DNA of 64,000 nt, taken from assembly GCF_004122165.1 (NCBI RefSeq), contig NZ_SBKO01000002.1:62001-126000 (forward strand), read 5' to 3'. This stretch comes from Flavobacterium amnicola. Lineage in GTDB: Bacteria; Bacteroidota; Bacteroidia; Flavobacteriales; Flavobacteriaceae. Under the pieces are notes generated by a model. It was not told where the DNA came from. It was given only the letters and a program-made list of their open reading frames with translations, and did no database searches. This document shows positions 7,813 to 15,612 of the stretch, one piece after another; the stretch's first letter is position 1, and each line of letters opens with the position of its first letter. Made by a program: the position numbers and the translations under genes.

Positions 7813-7940
7813 AACATTCAACATTCAAAATTGAATATTCAACATTGAACTAGTAATTTTGAACAACGAACGATGAACAACGAACGATGAACAACGAACA
7901 AGGAATATTGAACAATGAACAACGAACAACGAATGCTGAA
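7813..7940. repeat. Degenerate short tandem repeat of AACGAACAA/GATGAAC units
   Basis: The spacer between the DCC gene and MutS2 consists almost entirely of variants of GAACAACGAAC and GAACATTCAAC units, repeated about a dozen times in degenerate form. No coding or promoter signal stands out. Confidence 0.7.
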
Positions 7941-7942
7941 CA

Positions 7943-10120
7943 TTAAACCGGCTGGATATACTCCAACTGATCCAAATCGACTTTCGAGGTGAAAATACCA
8001 TAGTTCACCGTTGCTTTTTTCTTTTCAATTTTATCAATAGAACCGATAGACTTCCCGTCGATCATACGAACGCGGTCACCGACCTTAAGGATTACTTTAG
8101 GTTTGTTGTCTTCTTCAATCTTCGCTTTTTCTTTTTTCTCTTTTTTCTCTTTTTTCTCTTTTCGAATTTCTTCTACTTTGACTTTGACTTCTTCAATGAT
8201 TTGTTTTTCAACGACTTCTTTGACTTTCTTTTCTTTTACGGTTAGTTTTTTACGTTTGGAGTTTTCAATTTCCACCATTTTCAAAAACTCACCAATTAAG
8301 TCCTTTTTATTCTTGTTATTGAAGTATTTCTCCGAAATATCGTCTATTTTTTGTCCCAAATACACCAAACGCTGATTGGCATCATACAATTCCTGATAAC
8401 GCTCCAGTTTCTCCTGAATTTTAGCATTAATGGTTTCCATTTTTTTGCTTTCTTCACGGGCTTTGGTTTCTTCTTCTTTCAGAATTAACGACGTTTTTTC
8501 CATTTTGGAACGCTCTTTTTGCAGCGTGGCTATGGTTTTGTCAAAACGAACTTTCCCACCTTCAATTTTCTTTTTCGCACGATTGATCAAACCGTACGGA
8601 ATACCATTTTTCAACGCCACTTCAAACGTAAAGGAACTTCCCGCTTGACCCAAGACCAGTTTGAACATTGGTTCCAACGATTTTTCATCAAAAAGCATGT
8701 TCGCGTTGGTGGCAAAAGGCAATTCATTCGCCAGCATTTTTAAATTGGAATAATGCGTGGTAATGATTCCGAAGGCTTCACGGTGATAGAATTCTTCCAA
8801 GAAAACTTCTGCCAAAGCGCCACCCAATTCGGGATCGGAACCGGTTCCAAATTCGTCAATCAGGAATAAGGTTTTTGAATTGCATTTCTTCAAGAAGTAA
8901 TTCATGTTTTTCAATCGGTAACTATAGGTACTCAAATGATTCTCGATCGATTGATTGTCGCCAATATCAGTCATGATACGATCAAACAAGCAGGTTTCAC
9001 TGCGTTCGTGCACCGGAATTAACATACCCGATTGCAGCATCAATTGCAACAAACCAACGGTTTTCATCGAAATGGTTTTTCCACCGGCATTCGGACCCGA
9101 AATCACTACAATTCGGTTTTCGGGTGTGAACTCGAACGTTTGCGGATAGGTAACTTCCTTTTTCGCTTTGTTGGTCAAATACAAAATAGGATGGAAGGCT
9201 TCTCTAAAATAAACTCTGCGTTCTTGGGTAATATTCGGCAATAATCCGTTGATTCTTCGCGCGTATTTCGCTTTGGCTGCCACCACATCAATATCACTCA
9301 AGAAATCTTGATACTGAATCAATAAAGGTAAAAACGGACGAATGCTATTGGTTAAATCTTTTAAAATTTTGATGATTTCCTCGCGCTCTTCGTATTCCAA
9401 ATTCGATAGCTCTCGGGAATAACGTAACGTGGCTTCGGGTTCGATATAGGCAATACTTCCCGTTTTGGAATTACCAAGAATCGTTCCTTTTACTTTTCGA
9501 CGGTACATGGCTAACACCGCTAAAACACGGCGGTTTTCCATTACGGTTTCGCGAATATCATCCAAATAACCCAATCCGTTATATTGACTTAACGCCATTC
9601 CGAAACTTTGGTTGACTTTGCCACGAACGACATTCATATTGCGACGAATTTCCAGTAAATCAGGAGTGGCATCGTCTTTTATTTCGCCATACTTATCTAA
9701 AACACGATCAATGGCTTTGAGGATGTCCTTTGTGATTTCTATTTCGCTGGCTTTTTTGGATAAGGCAGGATAATAATCTTCAAATTTCTTTAAAAACTGC
9801 AGTAAGATATTGGTGTTCTCCGAAATGGAATGGATTTTTTTAAAACTTCCGGCTTCTAGAAAACTATCTTCAATACCTAAAAACTTAATTTCGTTGGTAA
9901 TGGGTTCGAAACCGTGATTGGGCAAGGCATTGTTATTGTCAAACGAAGCACGATACTCAGAAGTTTCATGCAACGATTGCAATAAATCAACTTCGTTTTT
10001 ATAAGGCGCTATGCTTAAGGCTTTTTCAGTTCCAATTTCGGTGATGCATAACTCCGAAATGGTTTCTAAAACCGTTTGAAATTGTAAATCCTGAAGTGTT
10101 TTGGTATTTATGGATATCAT
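7943..10120 (-). CDS. mutS2: MutS2-type DNA-binding ATPase lacking the Smr nuclease domain
   Basis: A 725-residue MutS2 homologue. In order: N-terminal core/clamp helices (1-310), ATPase with Walker A GPNAGGKTISM (about 341), Walker B LFLIDEFGTGSDP (about 419) and the ITTHYSNLK switch (about 455), a long basic coiled coil (510-665, ending in KKEKKEKKEK), and a KOW-like beta domain (GDRVRMIDGKSIGSIDKI) to the end. Full MutS2 proteins (about 780 residues) finish with a Smr endonuclease domain; none is present here. MutS2 acts on branched DNA and stalled or collided ribosomes rather than in mismatch repair. Without Smr it is likely a binding/ATPase protein only. Confidence 0.9.
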   Translation of the reverse strand: MISINTKTLQDLQFQTVLETISELCITEIGTEKALSIAPYKNEVDLLQSLHETSEYRASFDNNNALPNHGFEPITNEIKFLGIEDSFLEAGSFKKIHSISENTNILLQFLKKFEDYYPALSKKASEIEITKDILKAIDRVLDKYGEIKDDATPDLLEIRRNMNVVRGKVNQSFGMALSQYNGLGYLDDIRETVMENRRVLAVLAMYRRKVKGTILGNSKTGSIAYIEPEATLRYSRELSNLEYEEREEIIKILKDLTNSIRPFLPLLIQYQDFLSDIDVVAAKAKYARRINGLLPNITQERRVYFREAFHPILYLTNKAKKEVTYPQTFEFTPENRIVVISGPNAGGKTISMKTVGLLQLMLQSGMLIPVHERSETCLFDRIMTDIGDNQSIENHLSTYSYRLKNMNYFLKKCNSKTLFLIDEFGTGSDPELGGALAEVFLEEFYHREAFGIITTHYSNLKMLANELPFATNANMLFDEKSLEPMFKLVLGQAGSSFTFEVALKNGIPYGLINRAKKKIEGGKVRFDKTIATLQKERSKMEKTSLILKEEETKAREESKKMETINAKIQEKLERYQELYDANQRLVYLGQKIDDISEKYFNNKNKKDLIGEFLKMVEIENSKRKKLTVKEKKVKEVVEKQIIEEVKVKVEEIRKEKKEKKEKKEKAKIEEDNKPKVILKVGDRVRMIDGKSIGSIDKIEKKKATVNYGIFTSKVDLDQLEYIQPV

Positions 10121-10139
10121 TATTTTTATTGAGAAAGTT

Positions 10140-10147
10140 CAAAGTTA
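10140..10147 (-). promoter_or_regulatory. -7 box for mutS2
   Basis: The minus strand reads TAACTTTG, an exact TAnnTTTG, 20 bases before the mutS2 ATG. The spacer also holds a GCCACGAATTCACGAAT stretch of a kind that recurs in flavobacterial intergenic DNA. Confidence 0.45.
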
Positions 10148-10269
10148 CAAAGAATTTTTCAGCCACGAATTCACGAATATTAAAAGATATGGTTTGTGTT
10201 TTTAAAGTGTTCCAGTTATTCTTTTTTATGAAGTTTATTTAGTAATGAATCATTTGAAATTTTTAAAAT

Positions 10270-10277
10270 TATATTTG
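10270..10277 (+). promoter_or_regulatory. -7 box for ung
   Basis: TATATTTG matches TAnnTTTG, 15 bases before the ung ATG. Confidence 0.45.
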
Positions 10278-10291
10278 TAGAAACATTTTTT

Positions 10292-10960
10292 ATGCAATTC
10301 AATATTCATGCTTCCTGGCATTCTTTTTTTGAGACAGAATCAGACCAAGACTATTTTAAAAACTTGATGGTACAAGTTGATGAGGAATATCAAAACCAAG
10401 TTTGTTTTCCACCCAAGAAATTGATTTTCAATGCTTTTAATCAGTTTGCTATCACCGATTTGAAAGTGGTGATTATTGGTCAGGATCCGTATCATGGAGA
10501 AGGGGAGGCGAATGGTTTGTGTTTTTCGGTGAATGATGGAGTCGCTATTCCACCGTCATTGAAGAATATTTTTACAGAAATCAATACGGAATTCGACAGG
10601 GTCTTTTTTCCCACTTCTGGAAATTTAGAAGCTTGGGCGCAACAAGGTATTTTGCTTTTGAATGCAGGGCTAACCGTTCGTAAAGATTTGGCCAACAGTC
10701 ACAAACATTTAAAATGGAATGTTTTTACCGATAATGTCATACACTACATTTCTGAAAACTGTGAGAATGTGGTCTTTTTGCTTTGGGGAAGTTTTGCGCA
10801 CAAAAAAGGAAGTAAAATCGACCGAGAAAAGCATTTGGTTTTGGAAACAGGACATCCTTCGCCATTAAGTGCCAACCGTGGCTTTTGGTTTGGTAACAAT
10901 CACTTTTTGAAAACGAATGACTATTTGAAGAGCGTTGGGAAAAGGGAAATTGAGTGGTAG
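10292..10960 (+). CDS. ung: Uracil-DNA glycosylase, family 1
   Basis: A 222-residue protein of normal Ung length. It removes uracil from DNA at the start of base-excision repair. The water-activating motif GQDPYHGEGEANGLCFSV (Asp at about residue 64) and the DNA-intercalating loop GHPSPLSANRGFWF (about 187) are both intact, as is VVFLLWGSFAHKKG before the latter. It is divergent from mutS2, with a -7 box 15 bases upstream. Its stop codon abuts a dispersed repeat that separates it from the convergent transglutaminase-like gene. Confidence 0.97.
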   Translation: MQFNIHASWHSFFETESDQDYFKNLMVQVDEEYQNQVCFPPKKLIFNAFNQFAITDLKVVIIGQDPYHGEGEANGLCFSVNDGVAIPPSLKNIFTEINTEFDRVFFPTSGNLEAWAQQGILLLNAGLTVRKDLANSHKHLKWNVFTDNVIHYISENCENVVFLLWGSFAHKKGSKIDREKHLVLETGHPSPLSANRGFWFGNNHFLKTNDYLKSVGKREIEW

Positions 10961-10996
10961 CAAAGATTGCTTCGTCACTTTGTTCCTCGCAATGAC
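10960..10996. repeat. Dispersed GTCATTGCGAGG repeat, copy 1
   Basis: Read on the minus strand it begins GTCATTGCGAGGAACAAAG and ends GACGAAGCAATC. It occupies exactly the gap between two convergent stop codons. Related copies occur at 25032 and 33938. Confidence 0.75.
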
Positions 10997-11943
10997 TAAT
11001 CGTTTAACGTCAACTGACCTAAAATGGTTTCACTCATGAATTTTCCACCAGGATAGGTTCCAGTATAGTCGAGGTTGAGCCAAATATGTCCGCGTTCGTC
11101 AATGTGGTAATGGATTTGTTTTCCTTTGCTTTCTTCCACAAACAATACTTTCCGAATTAGGAAGGTTATATTTTCTAAGTCGCGTTTGGTTCCGATGTAA
11201 ATTTCAGGATAAATGTGGGCATCGGTATGAATCAATCGTGGAATACCACCCACAGCTTTAACACCCGCCGCCATTAAGATGGCATGATCATCACAATCAC
11301 CCGAAAAATGTTGCAAGGTTTCAGAGGCTGTAGCGATATAATTGCTTCCGATTGGATCGTTAACATAATTCCAACGCGATTTGATTTCTTTGAAAACGGC
11401 AAAACTTTGTATAATGCTTCGGTATTCGGAATACCCTTTAATTTGCTTGGCCTCTTGGAAGTGCTTGGTCGTTGCTGATAAGGCAAAATTCCGAACTTTC
11501 GGATTGGTGAAATCAATTGCTTTCAGTACTTTGGATTTATTCGGAAATGGTAATAGTTTGTCGATAATGATATCCTGCGGATACGGATTGTCTCCCATCG
11601 TGTACATCATTGAACGATAATCGTCATAGACTCTGTAAAAACTATAACCGCCCACAAGTGTGCCGTAGAAAAGCATTACCAAATAAATAAACACGCCAAT
11701 AATGATGTATTTTTTAATGGCAATCAAAATATAGTGAAAAACAATAAAAATAATTATAAATAGTAAAATTCTGTCAATAGGAATGCGAGTGTCTAACTCT
11801 AAGAAGTTATGATGCGCAATAATAAAGGTTGGAAGGGTAAGTAATACATTTAAAATAGAAATAACTACAGTGTCCCAAGGCTTTGGCAAGGAAAGCTTGT
11901 CTTTATATTTGGCATATAAATCTTGGAAAATATTCGTAGTCAT
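10996..11943 (-). CDS. Membrane-anchored transglutaminase-like (papain-fold) protein
   Basis: A 315-residue protein. Three N-terminal membrane helices (about 25-45, 58-75 and 80-105) precede a transglutaminase-like domain. The nucleophile Cys sits in FSGDCDDHAILMAAGVKAVG (about 214), the His in HTDAHIYPEIYIG (about 241) and the Asp in WLNLDYTGTYPGG (about 291), so the catalytic triad is plausibly complete. Members hydrolyse or cross-link peptide amides; the substrate is unknown. It is the only gene between the ung repeat and the next minus-strand gene. Confidence 0.82.
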   Translation of the reverse strand: MTTNIFQDLYAKYKDKLSLPKPWDTVVISILNVLLTLPTFIIAHHNFLELDTRIPIDRILLFIIIFIVFHYILIAIKKYIIIGVFIYLVMLFYGTLVGGYSFYRVYDDYRSMMYTMGDNPYPQDIIIDKLLPFPNKSKVLKAIDFTNPKVRNFALSATTKHFQEAKQIKGYSEYRSIIQSFAVFKEIKSRWNYVNDPIGSNYIATASETLQHFSGDCDDHAILMAAGVKAVGGIPRLIHTDAHIYPEIYIGTKRDLENITFLIRKVLFVEESKGKQIHYHIDERGHIWLNLDYTGTYPGGKFMSETILGQLTLND

Positions 11944-11969
11944 GGGTCTAAAACGGTAAAAATAACGAA

Positions 11970-12815
11970 TTATTTAACGACCGCTTCAAACGAAATTTTA
12001 TTTTCTATTAAATTTAACTGATGCAGTTGATTTTGGACTTTTTCGAAAGTGTTTTTATCTAATTTTTTTTGTGACCAACGAGTCAATTTCAACCACTCCT
12101 GAATGTCTTCCAATTTTTGATGGTATCGCGAAGCCAAAGTTCTGTCAATACTCGGAATGCTTTTAAATTCAATAGTGGTATTGTTGATGGTTTCTAAGAT
12201 TAATTCTATTGTAGAAGCATTTTTCGCTAAAAACTCATTACGAACAGCAATGACAAAACAAGGCCAGGGAGTAGGGCAGTCGGCAATTCTTTTAAAAGTA
12301 CCTTTGTCTACTAAAGGTTTGGTCATAAAGCGTTCCCACATAAAATAGTCGGCTTTACCCTTTTGAAGCGCTTCCACAGCGCCATCGATGGTATTAACAA
12401 TTTCAAATTTCAAGTTGGCTGTATCCCAATTTTGTTGTTCGGCATTGACAAAACTCATCAAATGAGAACCTGAACCGATACGTGAAATAGCGCTTGTAGT
12501 ATTTTCTAAATCAGATAGTTGATTGTATTTTGATTTTGCATCCACGTGTATTCCCCAAATTAATGGAGATTGCACATAAACCTGTATAATAGAGGAGTCA
12601 TTTCCGGCAGCGATATCTTTTAGGATGCCTTCCGTAAGGATAACAGCAATATCAGTTTCACCGTCACGAAGCATCTGACACATTTTTCCGGTGCCTTCCG
12701 GAACATCGGTCCATTGCAAGTCGATACCAGTGACTTCAAATTCCCCATTTTCGATACACAAATGCCACGGCAGATTAAAATGTTCTGGAACACCTACTAT
12801 TTTTACAGTTTTCAT
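11970..12815 (-). CDS. Periplasmic-binding-protein-like (SsuA/THI5 fold) protein without signal peptide
   Basis: A 281-residue type II solute-binding-protein fold: KTVKIVGVPEHFNLPWHLCI, then LRDGETDIAVILTEGILKDI and ISRIGSGSHLMSFVNAEQQNWD, resembling the SsuA/NMT1/THI5-like group. There is no signal peptide or lipobox and no ABC permease or ATPase nearby, so it is probably cytosolic. THI5-like proteins bind pyrimidine or sulfonate ligands, but nothing here identifies the ligand. A conserved cysteine near a Pro-Trp-Pro (DCPTPWPCFVIAV) stands out around residue 185. Fold is likely; function unknown. Confidence 0.7.
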   Translation of the reverse strand: MKTVKIVGVPEHFNLPWHLCIENGEFEVTGIDLQWTDVPEGTGKMCQMLRDGETDIAVILTEGILKDIAAGNDSSIIQVYVQSPLIWGIHVDAKSKYNQLSDLENTTSAISRIGSGSHLMSFVNAEQQNWDTANLKFEIVNTIDGAVEALQKGKADYFMWERFMTKPLVDKGTFKRIADCPTPWPCFVIAVRNEFLAKNASTIELILETINNTTIEFKSIPSIDRTLASRYHQKLEDIQEWLKLTRWSQKKLDKNTFEKVQNQLHQLNLIENKISFEAVVK

Positions 12816-12849
12816 ATTTATATACTAAATAATTTAATAATTGTTGGTT

Positions 12850-12980
12850 TCGAGAGCACTTCGACAAGCTCAGTGTGACACCTCAGCCAACATCGATAGC
12901 TTTTGTCAACTGGTGACTGAGGTTCTCGAAGTCACATCGAGAGCTTTTATCAACTGGTGACTGAGGTTCTCGAAGTCACA
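12850..12980. repeat. Three 43-44 bp repeat units, two tandem and one inverted-like
   Basis: Units 12893-12936 and 12937-12980 are 44 bp each and differ at two positions. Both begin TCGA(T/G)AGCTTTT and end CTCGAAGTCACA. The preceding 43 bp (12850-12892) start TCGAGAGC but carry the core CTTCGACAAGCTCAGT, close to the reverse complement of the later units. The array ends exactly at the stop codon of the GNAT gene. Confidence 0.85.
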
Positions 12981-13514
12981 TTATCCGTTTGGATTATTCA
13001 TTTGCCACCATTTCCATATAACACCGACTGCATCGGTATAATCTTCCATAAATACCATGCCTGATTTTTGTAAAATGTGATTGGAAGCTCCGTTTTGAGC
13101 ATGCGTATACGCATTCATTTTTTCAATATTCATTTGGGTAAAACCGTAGTCCAACCAAAATTTTGTAGCCTCAGTCGCATAGCCTTTATTCCAAAAGGGT
13201 TCCGCCAAACGGTAACCATAATCGAAAAAATTAGTATTGCCATTTTCAATGTGATCATTTACGAATTTGATTCCTGTCCAACCTATAAATTCTCCTGTTT
13301 CTTTTAAGATAGTGGCAAATCGGCCAATGTTATTTTCGGCATATTGACGATTTACATATTCAATCACCTTGATGCTTTCTTCGATTTCCTTTTCAGGCGT
13401 TTGCCACAAGTATTTATGTACTTCCGGATTTTTATTCAATTCAAACAATGCTTCCGCATCACTTAATACAAGCGGGCGAAGGAGCAGGCGTGGCGTTTCG
13501 AGTAGTAGATTCAT
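12981..13514 (-). CDS. GNAT-family N-acetyltransferase (RimJ/RimL type)
   Basis: A 177-residue acetyltransferase. It has the RimJ-like opening LLLETPRLLLRPLVLSDAEA, the central GYRLAEPFWNKGYATEATKF (acetyl-CoA pyrophosphate loop region, about 108-127), and the C-terminal AQNGASNHILQKSGMVFMED. It transfers acetyl groups from acetyl-CoA to an amine, perhaps a protein N-terminus or an antibiotic; the substrate is not evident. It is a tandem paralogue of the next gene upstream (13518-14036), three bases away. Confidence 0.88.
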   Translation of the reverse strand: MNLLLETPRLLLRPLVLSDAEALFELNKNPEVHKYLWQTPEKEIEESIKVIEYVNRQYAENNIGRFATILKETGEFIGWTGIKFVNDHIENGNTNFFDYGYRLAEPFWNKGYATEATKFWLDYGFTQMNIEKMNAYTHAQNGASNHILQKSGMVFMEDYTDAVGVIWKWWQMNNPNG

Positions 13515-13517
13515 AAG

Positions 13518-14036
13518 TTAATTTGAGGCATACCAAACACAAGGAACGTCATTATTCCAAGTGAATTCGTTTTTTAATTTCAATCCAATTTTTTCTAAAA
13601 CCTTTCTTGAGGCTAAGTTGTCAATATGTGCAGAAGCATATAAAGTATCTACTTTTAGTTCGTTAAAAGCATATTCAAACCAAGCTTTGGCTGTTTCATA
13701 GGCATAACCTTTTCCCCAGAATTCCTCACGAAATCGGTAACCAATTTCATAAAAGTTATTATGATTGTTTTCTTCCTCAGTGATAAATTTAATCCCACTC
13801 CAGCCTAAAAATTCACCAGATTCTTTATGAATTACTGCAAAACGACCGATTCCATTAGTTTTGTATTGATTTTGTATGTTTTCAATATAACCAATACTTT
13901 CTGCTATCGTTTTAACAGGTTTGTTTCCAAGGTATACATGAACATTTGGATTGCTATCTAACAAGAACATGCCTTCTGCATCACTTAATTCAAGTGGGCG
14001 AAGGTGCAGGCGTGGCGTTTCGAGTACTAATTTCAT
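13518..14036 (-). CDS. GNAT-family N-acetyltransferase, tandem paralogue
   Basis: A 172-residue paralogue of the downstream gene, sharing its framework throughout (LVLETPRLHLRPLELSDAEG; IGRFAVIHKESGEFLGWSG; GYRFREEFWGKGYAYETAKA). The acetyl-CoA loop FWGKGYAYETA (about 112-122) and the C-terminal NLASRKVLEKIGL helix are intact. Differences concentrate in loops and in the C-terminus, as expected if substrate choice has diverged after duplication. It is co-directional with the paralogue (3 bases) and with the small membrane gene upstream (3 bases), suggesting one transcript. Confidence 0.88.
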   Translation of the reverse strand: MKLVLETPRLHLRPLELSDAEGMFLLDSNPNVHVYLGNKPVKTIAESIGYIENIQNQYKTNGIGRFAVIHKESGEFLGWSGIKFITEEENNHNNFYEIGYRFREEFWGKGYAYETAKAWFEYAFNELKVDTLYASAHIDNLASRKVLEKIGLKLKNEFTWNNDVPCVWYASN

Positions 14037-14039
14037 TTC

Positions 14040-14312
14040 TCAAATATTCGATTCAATTTTTTCAACAATAACTATAAATAAAACAAAGATTAAAATAAAG
14101 ATTAAAAAATTCTTTTGTCCTTTCGTAAAACCATGTTTATCAAGTGTTTCTTTCTCTTCAGAAATTGAAGATATATAATAATTTAACTCGTTTGGGTAAT
14201 TTTTACTATAAACAACATTTACCAATTGGAAGAATAGGAACCTAAAAATTCCACCAACAGCGAGACAAAAATTTCCAATAGGTTTGTAGAGTAAATGAGA
14301 AATAAAATCCAT
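14040..14312 (-). CDS. Small membrane protein, unrecognised
   Basis: A 90-residue protein with one hydrophobic helix near the N-terminus (IGNFCLAVGGIFRFLFFQLVNV) and one near the C-terminus (FLIFILIFVLFIVIVE), joined by a charged loop of about 40 residues. No family recognised. It is tightly packed, 3 bases or less from both neighbours (GNAT paralogue and nucleoside phosphorylase), which supports it as a real gene in this run. Confidence 0.6.
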   Translation of the reverse strand: MDFISHLLYKPIGNFCLAVGGIFRFLFFQLVNVVYSKNYPNELNYYISSISEEKETLDKHGFTKGQKNFLIFILIFVLFIVIVEKIESNI

Positions 14313-14314
14313 TA

Positions 14315-15187
14315 TTATTCTACCAACTTATCCAATGTGTATTTAATCAAATCGTTTACTGTTTGTTCTGGATTGGAGCTAAATTCACCCACCGCTCTGT
14401 TGGCAATAATAGCATTTAAAGAAAGGCAATTGTGACCTAATAATTTCCCAAGACCGTAAATAGCTGATGTTTCCATTTCTAGGTTGGTCATTCGTGTTCC
14501 GTTATAATTAAAAGCATCCATTTTCTTATTTAAATTTGGATCTTGAATATTCAAACGAACGACACGACCTTGTGGACCATAAAATCCTCCAGCTGTTCCG
14601 GTAAATCCTTTGTGAAATTTATCGGAGTATATTTTATCCTCTAAGGCTGCGGCACAAGGTACTACCGTTGGACGACCTTTGCGTAAATCCCAATTGGTTT
14701 GTGCAATGAAAGCGTCTTCTAAATCGGCAACAGAATGTTCTTCAATTAAATAAGAACGAAGCATGTTGTCTAAGCCAATGGCGTATTTGCTCATTACCCA
14801 GCTATCTACTGGAATATCCGCTTGTAACGAACCTGAAGTTCCGATACGTACAATGTTTAATGCCGTATGGTTTGGTTTAATCGTTCTGGTTGCTAAATCA
14901 ACATTGACCAACGCATCCAATTCGTTAAATACAATATCAATATTATCTGGACCAATTCCTGTAGATTGAACCGTTAATCTTTTGCCTTTGTACATTCCGG
15001 TTTCGGTTTTGAATTCTCTTTTTTGGGTTGAAAATTCGATACTATCAAAATGTTGGGTAATTTTAGCAACACGTTCTTGATCTCCCACAAAGATGATATC
15101 ATGGGCAATATTTTCTGGACGTAAGTTTAAATGATAGACACTTCCGTCTGGATTCAGAATTAATTCTGATGATTTTATTTCTGACAT
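14315..15187 (-). CDS. Nucleoside phosphorylase (uridine phosphorylase-like)
   Basis: A 290-residue member of the nucleoside phosphorylase I superfamily, which cleaves nucleosides with phosphate to base and ribose 1-phosphate. Visible motifs are IIFVGDQERVAKITQHFDSI (N-terminal phosphate site), VQSTGIGPDNIDIVFNEL, IVRIGTSGSLQADIPVDSWV (about 115-134) and TNLEMETSAIYGLGKLLGH with the ribose-binding Met-Glu (about 240). These fit the uridine phosphorylase branch. It lies 11 bases downstream of the SUI1-like gene in the same direction, probably co-transcribed. Confidence 0.88.
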   Translation of the reverse strand: MSEIKSSELILNPDGSVYHLNLRPENIAHDIIFVGDQERVAKITQHFDSIEFSTQKREFKTETGMYKGKRLTVQSTGIGPDNIDIVFNELDALVNVDLATRTIKPNHTALNIVRIGTSGSLQADIPVDSWVMSKYAIGLDNMLRSYLIEEHSVADLEDAFIAQTNWDLRKGRPTVVPCAAALEDKIYSDKFHKGFTGTAGGFYGPQGRVVRLNIQDPNLNKKMDAFNYNGTRMTNLEMETSAIYGLGKLLGHNCLSLNAIIANRAVGEFSSNPEQTVNDLIKYTLDKLVE

Positions 15188-15198
15188 AATTTTATTTT

Positions 15199-15531
15199 TT
15201 ATCCGCCTACGCGTTTTACTTTAAATCCTTTTTCTTTAAGGATATTCATTATTCTGTCACGGTAATCGCCTTGAATAATAATTTCCCCATCTTTAAAACT
15301 TCCACCAACCGCTAATTTGTTTTTAATTTCTTTAGCGAGTAGTTTAAAGTCTTCTTCTTCGCCTTCATATCCAGCAATAATCGTTGTGGGTTTTCCTTTT
15401 CGTTTTTCATATTTACAAATCATAGGTTCTTTTTGAACGAATAATTCATGTTCTTTTTCTTCTTGAATTTCAGGTTCATTAGAAGGAATATGATCGGGAA
15501 AAAGGTTTTTTAATTGGTCTTGTAAATCCAT
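15199..15531 (-). CDS. SUI1/eIF1-like translation factor (YciH type)
   Basis: A 110-residue protein whose C-terminal two thirds form a SUI1 domain: RKGKPTTIIAGYEGEEEDFK, LAKEIKNKLAVGGSFKDGEI and IIQGDYRDRIMNILKEKGF. This is the bacterial YciH family, related to eIF1 and credited with an influence on start-codon fidelity in bacteria. The N-terminal 30 residues are acidic and poorly conserved. It is first in a short minus-strand run with the nucleoside phosphorylase. Confidence 0.9.
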   Translation of the reverse strand: MDLQDQLKNLFPDHIPSNEPEIQEEKEHELFVQKEPMICKYEKRKGKPTTIIAGYEGEEEDFKLLAKEIKNKLAVGGSFKDGEIIIQGDYRDRIMNILKEKGFKVKRVGG

Positions 15532-15554
15532 AATTCTGTAAAATTACAAAAAAC

Positions 15555-15590
15555 AAAAATCCCAAATTCCAATTATTTCATGGAATTTGG
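15555..15590 (-). terminator. Intrinsic terminator of the 2OG-Fe(II) oxygenase gene
   Basis: CCAAATTCCA (15562-15571) and TGGAATTTGG (15581-15590) form a perfect 10-bp stem. On the minus strand it is followed by a T-rich tract. Confidence 0.8.
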
Positions 15591-15612
15591 AATCTTCTAT
15601 TTTGATTTAAAT

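Noticed and set aside
7813..7940. CRISPR-like array
   Set aside because: Units are short, degenerate and have no spacers; no cas genes nearby.
8103..8375. Ser/Phe-rich plus-strand frame opposite mutS2
   Set aside because: Mirror of the Lys/Glu coiled coil of MutS2 on the other strand.
12850..12980. CRISPR-like array
   Set aside because: Only two true direct copies with no spacer between them.
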